This document shows, piece by piece, positions 33,341-42,491 of a DNA stretch of 64,000 bases. Both the position numbers and the translations under genes were made by a program. Below the pieces are notes generated by a model, which was given only the letters and a program-made list of their open reading frames with translations, was not told the DNA's origin and made no database searches. The DNA comes from JACRLW01 sp050181465 (lineage in GTDB: Bacteria; Planctomycetota; UBA1135; UBA2386): positions 16,021 through 80,020 of the forward strand of contig JBFXDD010000023.1 in the NCBI GenBank assembly GCA_050181465.1. The letters run 5' to 3'. Numbering within the stretch: position 1 is the stretch's first letter; each line of letters opens with the position of its first letter.

Positions 33341-35451
33341 AGGTCATGCCGAGCGTCGCGGGTTGCCTGCTGCTGAGCTTCGCCGTATCGCTGTTTGCTC
33401 AGGATCCCGCGCCGCCGCCGGGCGGCTTCGATGTCGAGCGACTCGAGTGGGCCGTCGGCAACGCCCGTGGTCCGATCACGTGGGTCGACGGTGTGCGCAC
33501 GGAGCTCGATGTCTATCGGCCGCTGCACGCGTCGCCGGCGAGTGGTTGGCCGATCGTTCTGGTGGTGCACGGCGGTGAGAGCGATCGTCGGGTGGCGTTC
33601 GTCCGCGAGCGTTGTCAGCGGCTGGCGCGCATGGGGTATGTCTGTGTCGCGTATGACGTGCGCGGCGATGGCTCGACCGTTCGGTTGAATCCGCCGGGCT
33701 TTCCCATGAGTCACGCCGACACGCTGCGCGACATGGCGGACATCGTGCAGCGCTTGCCGGGTCTCTTGCCTGCCGGTTTGCTCGTCGATCCGAGCCGAGT
33801 CGCGGTGACCGGGGATTCGCAGGGTGGCCGGCATGCGTTTCGCGCTTCAGCGTGGTCTGGCCAGGCTCTGCCGTTGCCGGTGGGTGGCGTGACTCACATG
33901 CCGGCGATCGCTGCGATCGCGCCGCGCATCGCACCGGTCTCGCCGCCCGACGATGCGGTCACGGGCAACGGACTGTTCGCCAACGCTCACACCGTCACGA
34001 ACTTGTGGGCCGCTCGCGGCGGCGATCCGAACGATCCGGTCGTGCAGATGATCCTCGCGCAGGATTGGCCGGCCCTGCACGCCTTCATGGCTGCCGATCC
34101 GTTGATCCAATACCTGCCACGGCTGCGCACGAGCACCGTGCCGATGCTGTACGGCTTCGCGTGGAATGACCGCAAGCACGCGATGCGTCCGAGTGTCGAT
34201 GCGCTGGGCGGGTTTGCCGCCGGCACCACCGTGCGGACTCTGTGGTCGACGAGTGGCCACGGAACCCCGCCGAACGTGGTCGAAGAGCAGTTCACCGACG
34301 ATCGCATTCGCCGCTGGTTCGATCGGTGGCTGAAGGGCATTCGCAACGCGATCGAGTTCGAGCCTGCGGCCGAGGTTGCGCTGTTGCCGGCGGATCACGC
34401 GCGTCATGCGGCGGCCGACTCGCATTGGCCGCACGCGTCGATGGCGGCGTGGCCGCCTGTGTCACCGCAGATGGTCAGTTACTGGCTGCGCGACGGCGGT
34501 GTGCTTGCAGATCAGCCGCCGAGCGCTCCGGAGCCCGTAGTGTCGATCGAGCATCGGGTCGCTCCGGGTTACGGCATCGCGCAGTTCTGTGCCGATGATC
34601 GACGACCGTCGCTCGTGCTCGCGCAGATCCCGCTCGCGGCGGCGTCCTTCACGACTGCCCCCTTGCTCATGCCGCTCGAGCTTGCGGGGCGGTCGCGGAT
34701 CTCGATGGAGGTCGACAGCAGTGTGGGCGAGTTCTACGTGGCGGCGGTGTTGTCGGTCGTCGCGAGTGACGGCACGAAGACGCTCGTGACCTCCGCGATT
34801 GCGGGTCGTCGCGGTGCGGCCGGTGGGCGTCATCGGCTCGATGTCGAGTTCGAGGATGCGGCGATGTTCGTGCCCCCGGGTGCGCGTCTGGAGCTCTCGT
34901 TGCGCAACCTCGCTTTGCTCGATGCACCGGGTGGGCGCTTTCTTCGGTGGGTGCCGTCCTTCGTCGACAGCGACGTCGCCGTGCGCATCGATCCCAGCAC
35001 ACCGCCGCGGCTGGATCTCTCGATCGTCGCTCCGTCGCACGCCTTCCTCACGCCGTCGATCGCGCGCGGTTCGATATCGAGCGGCATCTCGCAGCCGATG
35101 CGGATCGAGGCCGGCGGTGAGTTGGCCGCGGCGCCCTTCGTGCTCTTGATGTCCGCGAGCGGTACCTGGCCCGGTCTGCCGCTGCCCAATCCCCGGCTCG
35201 TCGGAGCGCGTCTCCCGCTCGAGTTCGATGCCTGGACCACGCTTTCCTCCCAACTCGCCGGCAGTCCCGCGTTCGTCGGCTCGATCGGTTTCCTCGATGC
35301 GGACGGCCAGGCCGACGCCCGTTTCGTGCTGCCGCCGCTTCCACTTCTCGCCACGCTCGCCGGCCAGCGCTTCCACTTCGCGGCAGGCGGTGTCGATGCC
35401 GGGTTGCGCACCTGGGCAAGCAATGCGGTGGTTTTCGATGTGATGCCGTAG
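33337..35451 (+). CDS. Secreted CocE/NonD-like alpha/beta hydrolase with C-terminal module
   Basis: The 704-residue protein (signal ending SLFAQ) starts with WVDGVRTELDVYRPLHAS, VVHGGES and VAYDVRGDGSTV, the strands of an alpha/beta hydrolase. Ser161 lies in VTGDSQGGRHA, the nucleophile elbow. The His of STSGHGTPPNVV may complete the triad. A jelly-roll domain (about 400-560) follows, as in S15 enzymes, then a 140-residue beta-sandwich tail ending VVFDVMP that belongs to the shared module group. The ATG at 33337 overlaps the SGNH hydrolase stop, so the two are co-translated, and together with the S15 enzyme they suggest a degradative secretome. Confidence 0.8.
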   Translation: MKVMPSVAGCLLLSFAVSLFAQDPAPPPGGFDVERLEWAVGNARGPITWVDGVRTELDVYRPLHASPASGWPIVLVVHGGESDRRVAFVRERCQRLARMGYVCVAYDVRGDGSTVRLNPPGFPMSHADTLRDMADIVQRLPGLLPAGLLVDPSRVAVTGDSQGGRHAFRASAWSGQALPLPVGGVTHMPAIAAIAPRIAPVSPPDDAVTGNGLFANAHTVTNLWAARGGDPNDPVVQMILAQDWPALHAFMAADPLIQYLPRLRTSTVPMLYGFAWNDRKHAMRPSVDALGGFAAGTTVRTLWSTSGHGTPPNVVEEQFTDDRIRRWFDRWLKGIRNAIEFEPAAEVALLPADHARHAAADSHWPHASMAAWPPVSPQMVSYWLRDGGVLADQPPSAPEPVVSIEHRVAPGYGIAQFCADDRRPSLVLAQIPLAAASFTTAPLLMPLELAGRSRISMEVDSSVGEFYVAAVLSVVASDGTKTLVTSAIAGRRGAAGGRHRLDVEFEDAAMFVPPGARLELSLRNLALLDAPGGRFLRWVPSFVDSDVAVRIDPSTPPRLDLSIVAPSHAFLTPSIARGSISSGISQPMRIEAGGELAAAPFVLLMSASGTWPGLPLPNPRLVGARLPLEFDAWTTLSSQLAGSPAFVGSIGFLDADGQADARFVLPPLPLLATLAGQRFHFAAGGVDAGLRTWASNAVVFDVMP

Positions 35452-35485
35452 GCGGCGGTGATGTCGCGGGTGAGCCGTCGCGCCG

Positions 35486-38400
35486 TCACTCGCCGCGAAT
35501 CCGCCGGAATGTCTCCCGCCAACTCTGTAGCACCGGATCCAGCTCCATTCCCATCCGCACGATCGCTTCGATGATCGCTTCGCACTGCGCCAAGCTCTGT
35601 GCAGCGAGTGCGGAATCACCAACTTGCGTTGCGACTTGGTAGGTCCGCATCGCGGAGATCGCTGCGCTACGTTGATGAAAGTAGGAATCCGGGTTCGCGG
35701 CTCGAAGCTGCATCGCGAGAGCCAGCGACCGTTGCTGAAGTTCCAGCGCGCGTCCCATCCCTCCCTCCCGCCCGGAAAGGGCAGCGGACAATCGTTCCAG
35801 AGAGATCAACACGTCGCGAGCCGCCAGCGCCGATTGTGGATTGCTCGACAGCAAGCTCTCGCTCACTGCCAGAGACCGCTCGAAGTACCCCAGCGCCCTT
35901 GCTGCGTCGCCCTCCCTGCGGCGCTGGGACAGGAAGTCGCCGAGCTTGTTCAGGCCGATCGACACGTCGCGAGCCGCCTGCGCCGATTGTGGATTGCTCG
36001 ACAGCAAGCTCTCGCTGACTGACAGCGATCGCTCGAAGTACTCCAGCGCCCTTTCTGCGTCGCCGTCCCTGCCGCGCTGGGACAGGAAGGCGCCGAGCAT
36101 GCTCAGGCTGACTGACACGTCGCGAGCCGCCTGCGCTGATTGTGGATTGCGCGACAGCAAGCTCTCGCGAACTGCCAGAGACCGCTCGAAGTACTCCTGA
36201 GCCCTTTGTGCATCGCCGTCTCTGCCGCGCTGGGACAGGAAGTCACCTAGCTTGTTCAAGCTGATCGACACGTCGCGAGCCGCCTGCGCCGAATGTGGAT
36301 TGCTCGACAGCAAGTTCTCGCTCACTGACAGAGACCGCTCGAAGTACTCCAGCGCCCGTTGTGCGTCGCCGTCCCTGCCGCGCTGGGACAGGAAGTCACC
36401 CAGCTTGTTCAGGCTGACCGACACGTCGCGAGCAGCTAGCGCCGATTGTGGATTGGTAGCCAGCAAGTTCTCGCTCACTGACAGCGACCGCTCGAAGTAC
36501 TCCAGAGCCCGTTGTGCGTCGCCGTCCCCGCCGCGCTGGGACAAGAAGTCGCCGAGCCGCTCCAGGCTGATCGACACGGCGCGAGCTACCTGCGCCGATT
36601 GTGGATTGGTAGCCAGCAAGTTCTCGTTCACTGACAGCGACCGCTCGAAGTAGTCCAGAGCCCGTTGTGCGTCGCCGTCCCTGCCGCGCTGGGACAGGAA
36701 GTCGCCGAGCCGCTCCAGGCTGACCGACACGTCGCGAGCCGCCTGCGCCGATTGGGGATTGGTAGCGAGCAAGGTCTCGCTCACTGACAGCGACCGCTCG
36801 AAGTACTCCAGAGCCCGTTGCGCGTCGCCCTCCCTGCCGCGCCGGGACAGGAACTCGCCGAGCTTGATCAGGCTGACTGACACGTCGCGAGCAGTCTGCG
36901 CCGATTGTGGATTGCGCGACAGCAAGCTCTGGCTCACTGACAGCGACCGCTCGAAGTACTCCAGAGCCCGTTGTGCGTCGCCGTCCTTGCTGCGCTGGGA
37001 CAGGAAGTCGCCGAGCTTGTTCAGGCTGACCGACACGTCGCGAGCCGCCTGCGCCGATTGTGGATTGCTCGCCAGCAAGCGCTCAAGCACCGAATGACAC
37101 CGCTCGAAGTAGTCCAGAGCCCGCTGTGCGTCGCCGTCCTTGCTGCGCTGGGACAGGAAGTCGCCGAGCGTGTTCAGGCTGACCGACACGTCGCGAGCCG
37201 CCTGCGCGGATTGGGGATTGCTCGTCAGCAAGCTCTCAAGCACCGAATGACACCGCTGGAAGTAGTCTAGAGCTCTTTGTGCGTCGCCCTCCCTGCCGCG
37301 CTGGGACAGGAAGGCGCCGAGCGTGTTCAGGTTGACCGACACGTCGCGAGCCGCCTGCGCCGATTGCGGATTGCTCGCCAGCAAGCTCTCGCTCACTGCC
37401 AGAGCCCGCTCGAAGTACTCCAGAGCCCGTTGTGCGTCGCCCTCCCTGCCGCGCTGGGACAGGAAGTTGCCTAGCGTGTTCAGGCTGACCGACACGTCGC
37501 GAGAAGCCTGCACCGATTGCGGATTCTCCCTCAACCGAAGCTCGGCGCCGATACGCCGTCGTTCCGCCAGCGCGATGGCCCGCTCCAACGAACCGTGCAG
37601 CGCCTCGTGCGTGCTTGCGACGCCCGCGGAAGCACCGATCTCCTGCGCGAGCACCGCGTCGCCGAGCAAGTGCTCACACTGCGCCAAGAGCCAGGGATGC
37701 CAGGCGAGGATTTCGGCGTCGTCGCCTTGGCCGACTTGCTCCTCGAAGCGAGCCGCGGCGAGATGAACCCACCGCTCCACCGTCTCCCGCGTCTCCCGCG
37801 CCTCCGGATCCAAACGCCGCACGTGCTCGGCGACCAGTCGGTGAATGCTCGCGAGCGTCGGCGCGAGCTCGACACTTGGACGGTCACGCTGCACATCCCC
37901 AACGGGATGAAGCAGACGCAGGCCGCGAAGTTCCGCCCAGATGGACAACCAGGAGGAACGGCTGTCGCTCTTGGTCAGGAACCCGGCTCCCGCCGGATCG
38001 GGATGTCGCGCCGCACACAGAGATTGCAGCCACTCCAGCGGGATCTCGTCCGGCATCATCACGGCGGCCAACCGCAACGCGTAGCGCGCCGGCTCGCTGA
38101 GCCGGGCCAGCGACCACTCGATCATCGTGCCGACACGATTCTGACGTTGCCGCTCACGATCATCCTCATCGCCCCGGTGGCTCTGCCGCTGGTCGAATGC
38201 GGCTTCCGTCGTGAGGTCATCGATCCAAGCGAGACCCTTCTCCTGCAAGGCGATGAGAAACGCGCGCATGGCAGTCCGATCACCCTCGCGCGATCGTTCG
38301 CCGACCAGCGCGGCCGCGATCTCCACCGCAATCGTCCAGCCGCCGAGCAACTGCGCCACCTCTCGCGCGGCAACTTCCTCGTCGTCGCTCTCGAAACAGT

Positions 38401-39826
38401 GACCGGGTTGGAAGTCGGCCAGCAGCCGAAGTGCATCCTCCGGCGGCAAGACTCGAAGCTCGACCTCGGCGAACACGCGATCGTCACCACCGAAGGACTT
38501 CGGCGACAAACGCGTCGTGACCAAGACTTCGAGCCAGTCCTCCGCGGCGAGTGCACTCAGCTCGCGCGCGGCGAGCAGCTCGCTGCGATCCACGTTGTCG
38601 AGGATCAACAGCGCCTTTCGGTGCTCGAGACGACGAGGCAGGCTGACTTCAATGTGTTCCGCGCGAGCACTCGTGAGCCGCCGCAAGTACGCGATGATCT
38701 CGCGCGCTGCCTCCTCCGCACTCTTGCGCGCCCCCTCACTCAACACCAAGGGCGGCACGAGGCGATCCTCGATGCCGTCACGCATCGCTTGGCTCCGTAA
38801 GCCGGCATCTCGCAAGGTCGCGAAGTCGCAGAGCTGAGCCAACACGTTGCCGAGCTTCGATTGCCCTTCACAGCGCAGTTCCCAAATCCCGCCGGCCACA
38901 TAGAACTCGGCGTAGGCATGCGCATACTGCCGCGCGAGCGCGGTCTTGCCGAGGCCGCCGGGACTGAAGGCCGCCGCAATCATGCCGCGACCGCCCATTC
39001 CACTGCCGCCGGACTGCGGGCCCCCGGTGAGCATGATGTCGTGGAGTTGACACAGTTCGCGATGACGGCCGACGAAGTGCTCGTTGCTGCGCCCGATGTT
39101 GCCCGGCGACCGATCGGCGAGTTCCATCCGCTCGAGCCGATCGGCGATGTGCCGCGTGATTCCGGCCAGACGCTCATCGAGCGAACGCACGTCGCTGGAC
39201 GGGTCCCTGGCTCCACCCGTGACCGCCGCCGAGCGGACCGCCGCATCGAGCTCCCGCAGGAGGTCGGGACCTCGCTCGATCCACGGCGTGAGCTCGAGCT
39301 TCACGTGCGCGTTGCGTCGCGCGAGATCCTTGCGCACCGCGCTCGTGCGCTGCAGCAACTCCGCGGTCGGCGGCACGGCGCGACGATGGAACCAGGGATA
39401 CTTCTGCTCCATCGCCGCCAGCCAGTCCTCGATCGCAGTCCTCTCGCTCTTCAGCAGGTCCTCGAGAGTCACGAAGAAGATCGGCACCACGCCGTCGTCG
39501 CCGCGCGCGGCCGAGTGTTCGCGAAGCAGATACTGCTCCCACTCCCACAGACAGTTGTCCGAAGTGATGTAGTTGGGGGTGAGGAAGGCCAGGAAGAGGC
39601 GGCTGTCGCGAAGTCCCAGGCCCAGTCGCCGGCGCCAGTCCACGCCGGCGTCGATCGCATCGCGGTCGAAGAAGGTGCGCAGCTCCTTGCCGGTGAACTG
39701 GTGATGTCGCCGCTTCAGTTCCTGGTCGAACGCCGTCACCCAGCCGTGGCCGTCGCGATCGACCGGCTGCTCGTTGTCCTTGCGCGCGTAGCTGAGGAAG
39801 ACTTCGGAACCCCAGGTCCTGGTCAT
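35486..39826 (-). CDS. TIR-STAND (NB-ARC type) protein with TPR repeat array
   Basis: The 1446-residue protein has three parts. Residues 5-130 are a TIR domain: EVFLSYARKDN, FFDRDAIDAGVDWRRRL and LAFLTPNYITSDNCLWEWEQ, with Glu95 in the position of the NADase catalytic residue. Residues 245-760 form a STAND ATPase: Walker A SPGGLGKTALA (Lys294), Walker B ALLILDNVD (Asp410), then a winged-helix-like region. Residues 768-1377 are twelve 51-residue TPR-like repeats of the NPQSAQAARDVSVSL kind. In this family the repeats detect a trigger, the STAND part oligomerises and the TIR part cuts NAD, often as phage defence; the last step is inference here. No signal peptide. The start ATG at 39826 agrees with the TIR beginning. 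The gene stands alone on its strand. Confidence 0.9.
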   Translation of the reverse strand: MTRTWGSEVFLSYARKDNEQPVDRDGHGWVTAFDQELKRRHHQFTGKELRTFFDRDAIDAGVDWRRRLGLGLRDSRLFLAFLTPNYITSDNCLWEWEQYLLREHSAARGDDGVVPIFFVTLEDLLKSERTAIEDWLAAMEQKYPWFHRRAVPPTAELLQRTSAVRKDLARRNAHVKLELTPWIERGPDLLRELDAAVRSAAVTGGARDPSSDVRSLDERLAGITRHIADRLERMELADRSPGNIGRSNEHFVGRHRELCQLHDIMLTGGPQSGGSGMGGRGMIAAAFSPGGLGKTALARQYAHAYAEFYVAGGIWELRCEGQSKLGNVLAQLCDFATLRDAGLRSQAMRDGIEDRLVPPLVLSEGARKSAEEAAREIIAYLRRLTSARAEHIEVSLPRRLEHRKALLILDNVDRSELLAARELSALAAEDWLEVLVTTRLSPKSFGGDDRVFAEVELRVLPPEDALRLLADFQPGHCFESDDEEVAAREVAQLLGGWTIAVEIAAALVGERSREGDRTAMRAFLIALQEKGLAWIDDLTTEAAFDQRQSHRGDEDDRERQRQNRVGTMIEWSLARLSEPARYALRLAAVMMPDEIPLEWLQSLCAARHPDPAGAGFLTKSDSRSSWLSIWAELRGLRLLHPVGDVQRDRPSVELAPTLASIHRLVAEHVRRLDPEARETRETVERWVHLAAARFEEQVGQGDDAEILAWHPWLLAQCEHLLGDAVLAQEIGASAGVASTHEALHGSLERAIALAERRRIGAELRLRENPQSVQASRDVSVSLNTLGNFLSQRGREGDAQRALEYFERALAVSESLLASNPQSAQAARDVSVNLNTLGAFLSQRGREGDAQRALDYFQRCHSVLESLLTSNPQSAQAARDVSVSLNTLGDFLSQRSKDGDAQRALDYFERCHSVLERLLASNPQSAQAARDVSVSLNKLGDFLSQRSKDGDAQRALEYFERSLSVSQSLLSRNPQSAQTARDVSVSLIKLGEFLSRRGREGDAQRALEYFERSLSVSETLLATNPQSAQAARDVSVSLERLGDFLSQRGRDGDAQRALDYFERSLSVNENLLATNPQSAQVARAVSISLERLGDFLSQRGGDGDAQRALEYFERSLSVSENLLATNPQSALAARDVSVSLNKLGDFLSQRGRDGDAQRALEYFERSLSVSENLLSSNPHSAQAARDVSISLNKLGDFLSQRGRDGDAQRAQEYFERSLAVRESLLSRNPQSAQAARDVSVSLSMLGAFLSQRGRDGDAERALEYFERSLSVSESLLSSNPQSAQAARDVSIGLNKLGDFLSQRRREGDAARALGYFERSLAVSESLLSSNPQSALAARDVLISLERLSAALSGREGGMGRALELQQRSLALAMQLRAANPDSYFHQRSAAISAMRTYQVATQVGDSALAAQSLAQCEAIIEAIVRMGMELDPVLQSWRETFRRIRGE
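35696..37525 (-). repeat. 153-bp tandem repeats coding TPR units (11 near-identical plus 1 degenerate)
   Basis: Within the TIR-STAND gene the same 153 bp recur in frame at 37525, 37372, 37219 and so on down to about 35843, followed by a degenerate twelfth unit to about 35696. Units differ at few positions, for example Asn/Glu before the KLG/RLG pair and Ser/Ala/Thr before NPQS. Such uniform DNA suggests recent duplication or gene conversion. Confidence 0.92.
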
Positions 39827-39918
39827 GTGCCGAAACTTAGCCGGTCTTGCCCAGGTCGCATGGCCGCGGACAGCCCCGGTTTGCCAATCCGCATGCGGCG
39901 TCTACCATTCTCGCCCCC

Positions 39919-40314
39919 GTGCTCACAGCCCGACATCAACCGCGGACCGCAGCCGCCTTGGCGCTCGTCGCCATGGTGCTGCGGCTCCTGCTGCCCCTGC
40001 TCCATGAGCATGGGCACGGGCACGGGCACGCGCACGCGCACGCGCCGGCACAAGCGGATGGTCGAGTCGAGGCAACCGGTGCGTGCCCATCACACGTCGC
40101 GGCCTTCGACGGCGACGCCGAGATCACCGACCACGATCACTGTTCGGCTTGCGAGTTCGTCGGGCAGAACCCCGGCGCGCCGCCGATGCCGTCGGAATGG
40201 CCCTGCTTGGTGCCGTGGCTGGATGTCGCCGAGCGCCGCGCCGTTGCGAGTGCGGAGCGGTGGTTGGCCTGTACCCGACCGCCCAGCCGTGCGCCGCCGA
40301 GTCTCTGGAGCTGA
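39919..40314 (+). CDS. Small histidine-rich exported or membrane protein
   Basis: The 131-residue product starts at a GTG (39919) and has one hydrophobic segment, AALALVAMVLRLLLPLL, directly followed by a His-rich run HEHGHGHGHAHAHA encoded by 6-bp DNA repeats. Later come HDHCSACEF and Cys in WPCLVPWL. This layout resembles small DUF2946-like proteins with an N-terminal helix, a His run and a C-x-x-C-like pair, which are often linked to metals such as copper or nickel. Metal binding is inference. The ATG at 39973 is an alternative start. It is followed by an ECF sigma factor gene in the same direction. Confidence 0.55.
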   Translation: MLTARHQPRTAAALALVAMVLRLLLPLLHEHGHGHGHAHAHAPAQADGRVEATGACPSHVAAFDGDAEITDHDHCSACEFVGQNPGAPPMPSEWPCLVPWLDVAERRAVASAERWLACTRPPSRAPPSLWS

Positions 40315-40419
40315 AGTCGCTCGTTCGCTGCGCGTTGCCGTCATGTTCGGAAGGCCGAGCACCGACGCGGTGTGAAGGAGCCGTCCCATCTCGCGAGATT
40401 CCCTAGCAATTGACACCGC

Positions 40420-40947
40420 ATGCCCACTCTTCCGATCGGCGCGGACTCCACGGCCGAGTCCAGCACGCACGATCTCGAACCTGAACTTCTCCATCGACTG
40501 CATCGGATTGCCAGACGAGTCCTCGGCTGCGATCACCTGGCCGACGACGCCGTGCAGGAAACCCTCATCGCGTTGTGGCGTGAGGGGGACCGACCGGCAC
40601 ACCTCGCTGCGTGGCTCGCAACCGCAGTATTGCATCGAAGTCTCCATCTGCGCCGAACGCTGAGCCGTCGTGCCAAACACGAGCATGCCGCGGCATCGCG
40701 CTGCTCGTTACACGGCGACTGCGACAACCCGCTGCACCTTGCGGTTGCGCACGAGCTCGCAGCCGACATCGATCACGCGTGCCGTTGCCTGCCCAGCGAG
40801 CAGCGCCTCGCCTTTACGCTCGCGAACGAAAGCGGTCTGGATTACCGCGCGATCAGCGACCGTCTCGGCGTGCCGGTCGGCACGGTGCACTCGCGGATCG
40901 CACGCGCGCGAGCTGCGATTCGCCGGAAGATCCGCATCAGCGACTGA
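40420..40947 (+). CDS. ECF-type RNA polymerase sigma factor
   Basis: The 175-residue protein has sigma region 2 (LGCDHLADDAVQETLIALWR) and region 4 (RLAFTLANESGLDYRAISDR, with LGVPVGTVHSRIARARAA as the helix-turn-helix that reads the -35 box). The linker is short and contains SRRAKHEHAAASRCSLHGDC, with His and Cys that could bind zinc. No anti-sigma gene is adjacent; the His-rich protein lies upstream and the next gene is convergent. It probably controls a small regulon whose signal is unknown. It overlaps the SDR gene's 3' end by 11 bp. Confidence 0.88.
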   Translation: MPTLPIGADSTAESSTHDLEPELLHRLHRIARRVLGCDHLADDAVQETLIALWREGDRPAHLAAWLATAVLHRSLHLRRTLSRRAKHEHAAASRCSLHGDCDNPLHLAVAHELAADIDHACRCLPSEQRLAFTLANESGLDYRAISDRLGVPVGTVHSRIARARAAIRRKIRISD

Positions 40948-42394
40948 GACCCGGCACTTCACTCTCGGTGCCTTCGCGTTCGGCCGCCCGCTTCAACCCG
41001 CGAAGCATGCCGGCAAACACGAAGGCGTGGAGCGGGAGGACGGAATACCAATAGGCGATGCCGAGCAGCCCGCGGGGCTTGAAGCGTGCCGTCAACGACA
41101 AGCGCGACCTGGTATCGATCGCTTCGACGTCGATCGACAACAGCGCGATCCCGGGCAGCCGCATCTCCGCGCGCAGTTCGATGCGCTTGTCGGGGACGAC
41201 GTCGACGACCCGCCAGAAATCGAGGGCATCGCCGATCACCAGCTTTCGCGGATCGCGACGGCCGCGGCGAAGACCCGGTCCGCCGATCAACTTGTCGAGC
41301 ACGCCGCGCACGCGCCACAGCCAGTTGCCCCCGTACCACCCGTTGTCGCCACCGATGGCCGACGCCGTGCGATACGTGACCTCGGCGGGCGCGTCGACCA
41401 GGATCTCACGGTGATCCTCGTACACCGTGCCGCCTGCCCAATCCGGATCACCCGGCATCGCCCCGGAATCCATCCATGCCGTCTCGACTGCGGCGGTCTG
41501 GTGACGACCCAGCGCGGCATCGATCGCCTCGCGCATCGTCAACAACCGCTGCGGCATCAGACGCGCGGCGGTGTCGTCGCCGCAGACGGTGCGGTTGCGC
41601 AGTCCCTCGGCGAGCGGTCGCGCGATCGAGTGCGGCACGGGCGTGACGAGGTGAATCCACAGCGAGCTGAGTCGCGGCGTCAGCACGGGAACCGGGATCA
41701 CGAACCGCGGACGCAAGCCCCGGGCTTGCGCCATGATCCGCATCAGTCGGCGATACGAGAGGACCTCCGGTCCGCCGATGTTCAGAGTCCTGCCGGCAGT
41801 CGCGGGGACGTCGAGGCAGGCGACGAGGAAATGCAAGACGTTACGGATCGCGATCGGCTGCGACTCCGTCCGCACCCACCTCGGCGTGACCATGATCGGC
41901 AGATGCTCGACCAGATAGCGCAGGATCTCGAACGATGCCGAGCCCGAGCCGATGATCATCGCTGCACGAAACGTGGTCACCGGAACGCCGGTGGATGCGA
42001 GGATGTCTTCGACCTCACGGCGCGAAGTCAGATGCTCGCTGAGGTCGTCGCCCATCTCACCGAGCCCGCCGAGGTAGACGATCCGCGACACACCGGCGGC
42101 GGAAGCCGCGCGAGCGAAGGAACGTGCCAGATCTCGGTCCGCCTCGCGGTAGTCGACTCCGCGCGCGATCATCGAGTGCACCAGATAGAACGCCGCAAAG
42201 GCGCCGCGCATCGCGTCCGCGAGCGCATCGATCTGAGTCAGGTCGACTCGGAGGACCTCGATCCCCGGCAGGTGTCGCCAGGGTCGTTGTTCGAGCTTGC
42301 GCGGCTCGCGCACCAGGCACCGAACCCGGAATCCGGCTTCGACCAGTCGGGGGACCAACCGACCACCGACGTAGCCGGTCGCACCCGTCACCAC
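40937..42394 (-). CDS. Atypical SDR oxidoreductase with DUF2867-like C-terminus
   Basis: The 485-residue product starts VTGATGYVGGRLVPRLVEAG, a Rossmann fold with T-G-x-x-G-x-x-G. SRIVYLGGLGEMG and the following helix are typical of atypical SDRs, and a Tyr-x-x-x-Lys active site is not obvious. Residues from about 320 (TVYEDHREILVDAPAEVTY in part) to the end form a second domain of DUF2867 type, rich in beta strands, as found in other bacterial NAD(P)H-binding fusions. The GTG start at 42394 is uncertain: the frame is open at least 90 bases upstream. The substrate is unknown. The end converges with the sigma factor gene. Confidence 0.83.
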   Translation of the reverse strand: MVTGATGYVGGRLVPRLVEAGFRVRCLVREPRKLEQRPWRHLPGIEVLRVDLTQIDALADAMRGAFAAFYLVHSMIARGVDYREADRDLARSFARAASAAGVSRIVYLGGLGEMGDDLSEHLTSRREVEDILASTGVPVTTFRAAMIIGSGSASFEILRYLVEHLPIMVTPRWVRTESQPIAIRNVLHFLVACLDVPATAGRTLNIGGPEVLSYRRLMRIMAQARGLRPRFVIPVPVLTPRLSSLWIHLVTPVPHSIARPLAEGLRNRTVCGDDTAARLMPQRLLTMREAIDAALGRHQTAAVETAWMDSGAMPGDPDWAGGTVYEDHREILVDAPAEVTYRTASAIGGDNGWYGGNWLWRVRGVLDKLIGGPGLRRGRRDPRKLVIGDALDFWRVVDVVPDKRIELRAEMRLPGIALLSIDVEAIDTRSRLSLTARFKPRGLLGIAYWYSVLPLHAFVFAGMLRGLKRAAEREGTESEVPGLSR

Positions 42395-42491
42395 GACGGT
42401 CCGCGGTTCGGCGGTCGCTGTCGTGGTCTCGTTCTCGTCGTGACTACGAGCGGCAGACGAATCGGTCGAGGCGTCGTTCAGAGTGCCCAGC

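Noticed and set aside
35452..35485. Possible terminator between the CocE-like gene and the TIR-STAND gene
   Set aside because: The 34-bp gap has no stable stem or T-run.
35696..37525. Regular 153-bp repeats that could be mistaken for a CRISPR array or satellite
   Set aside because: The repeats are in frame inside the TIR-STAND gene, encode TPR units, have no unique spacers and no cas genes are nearby.
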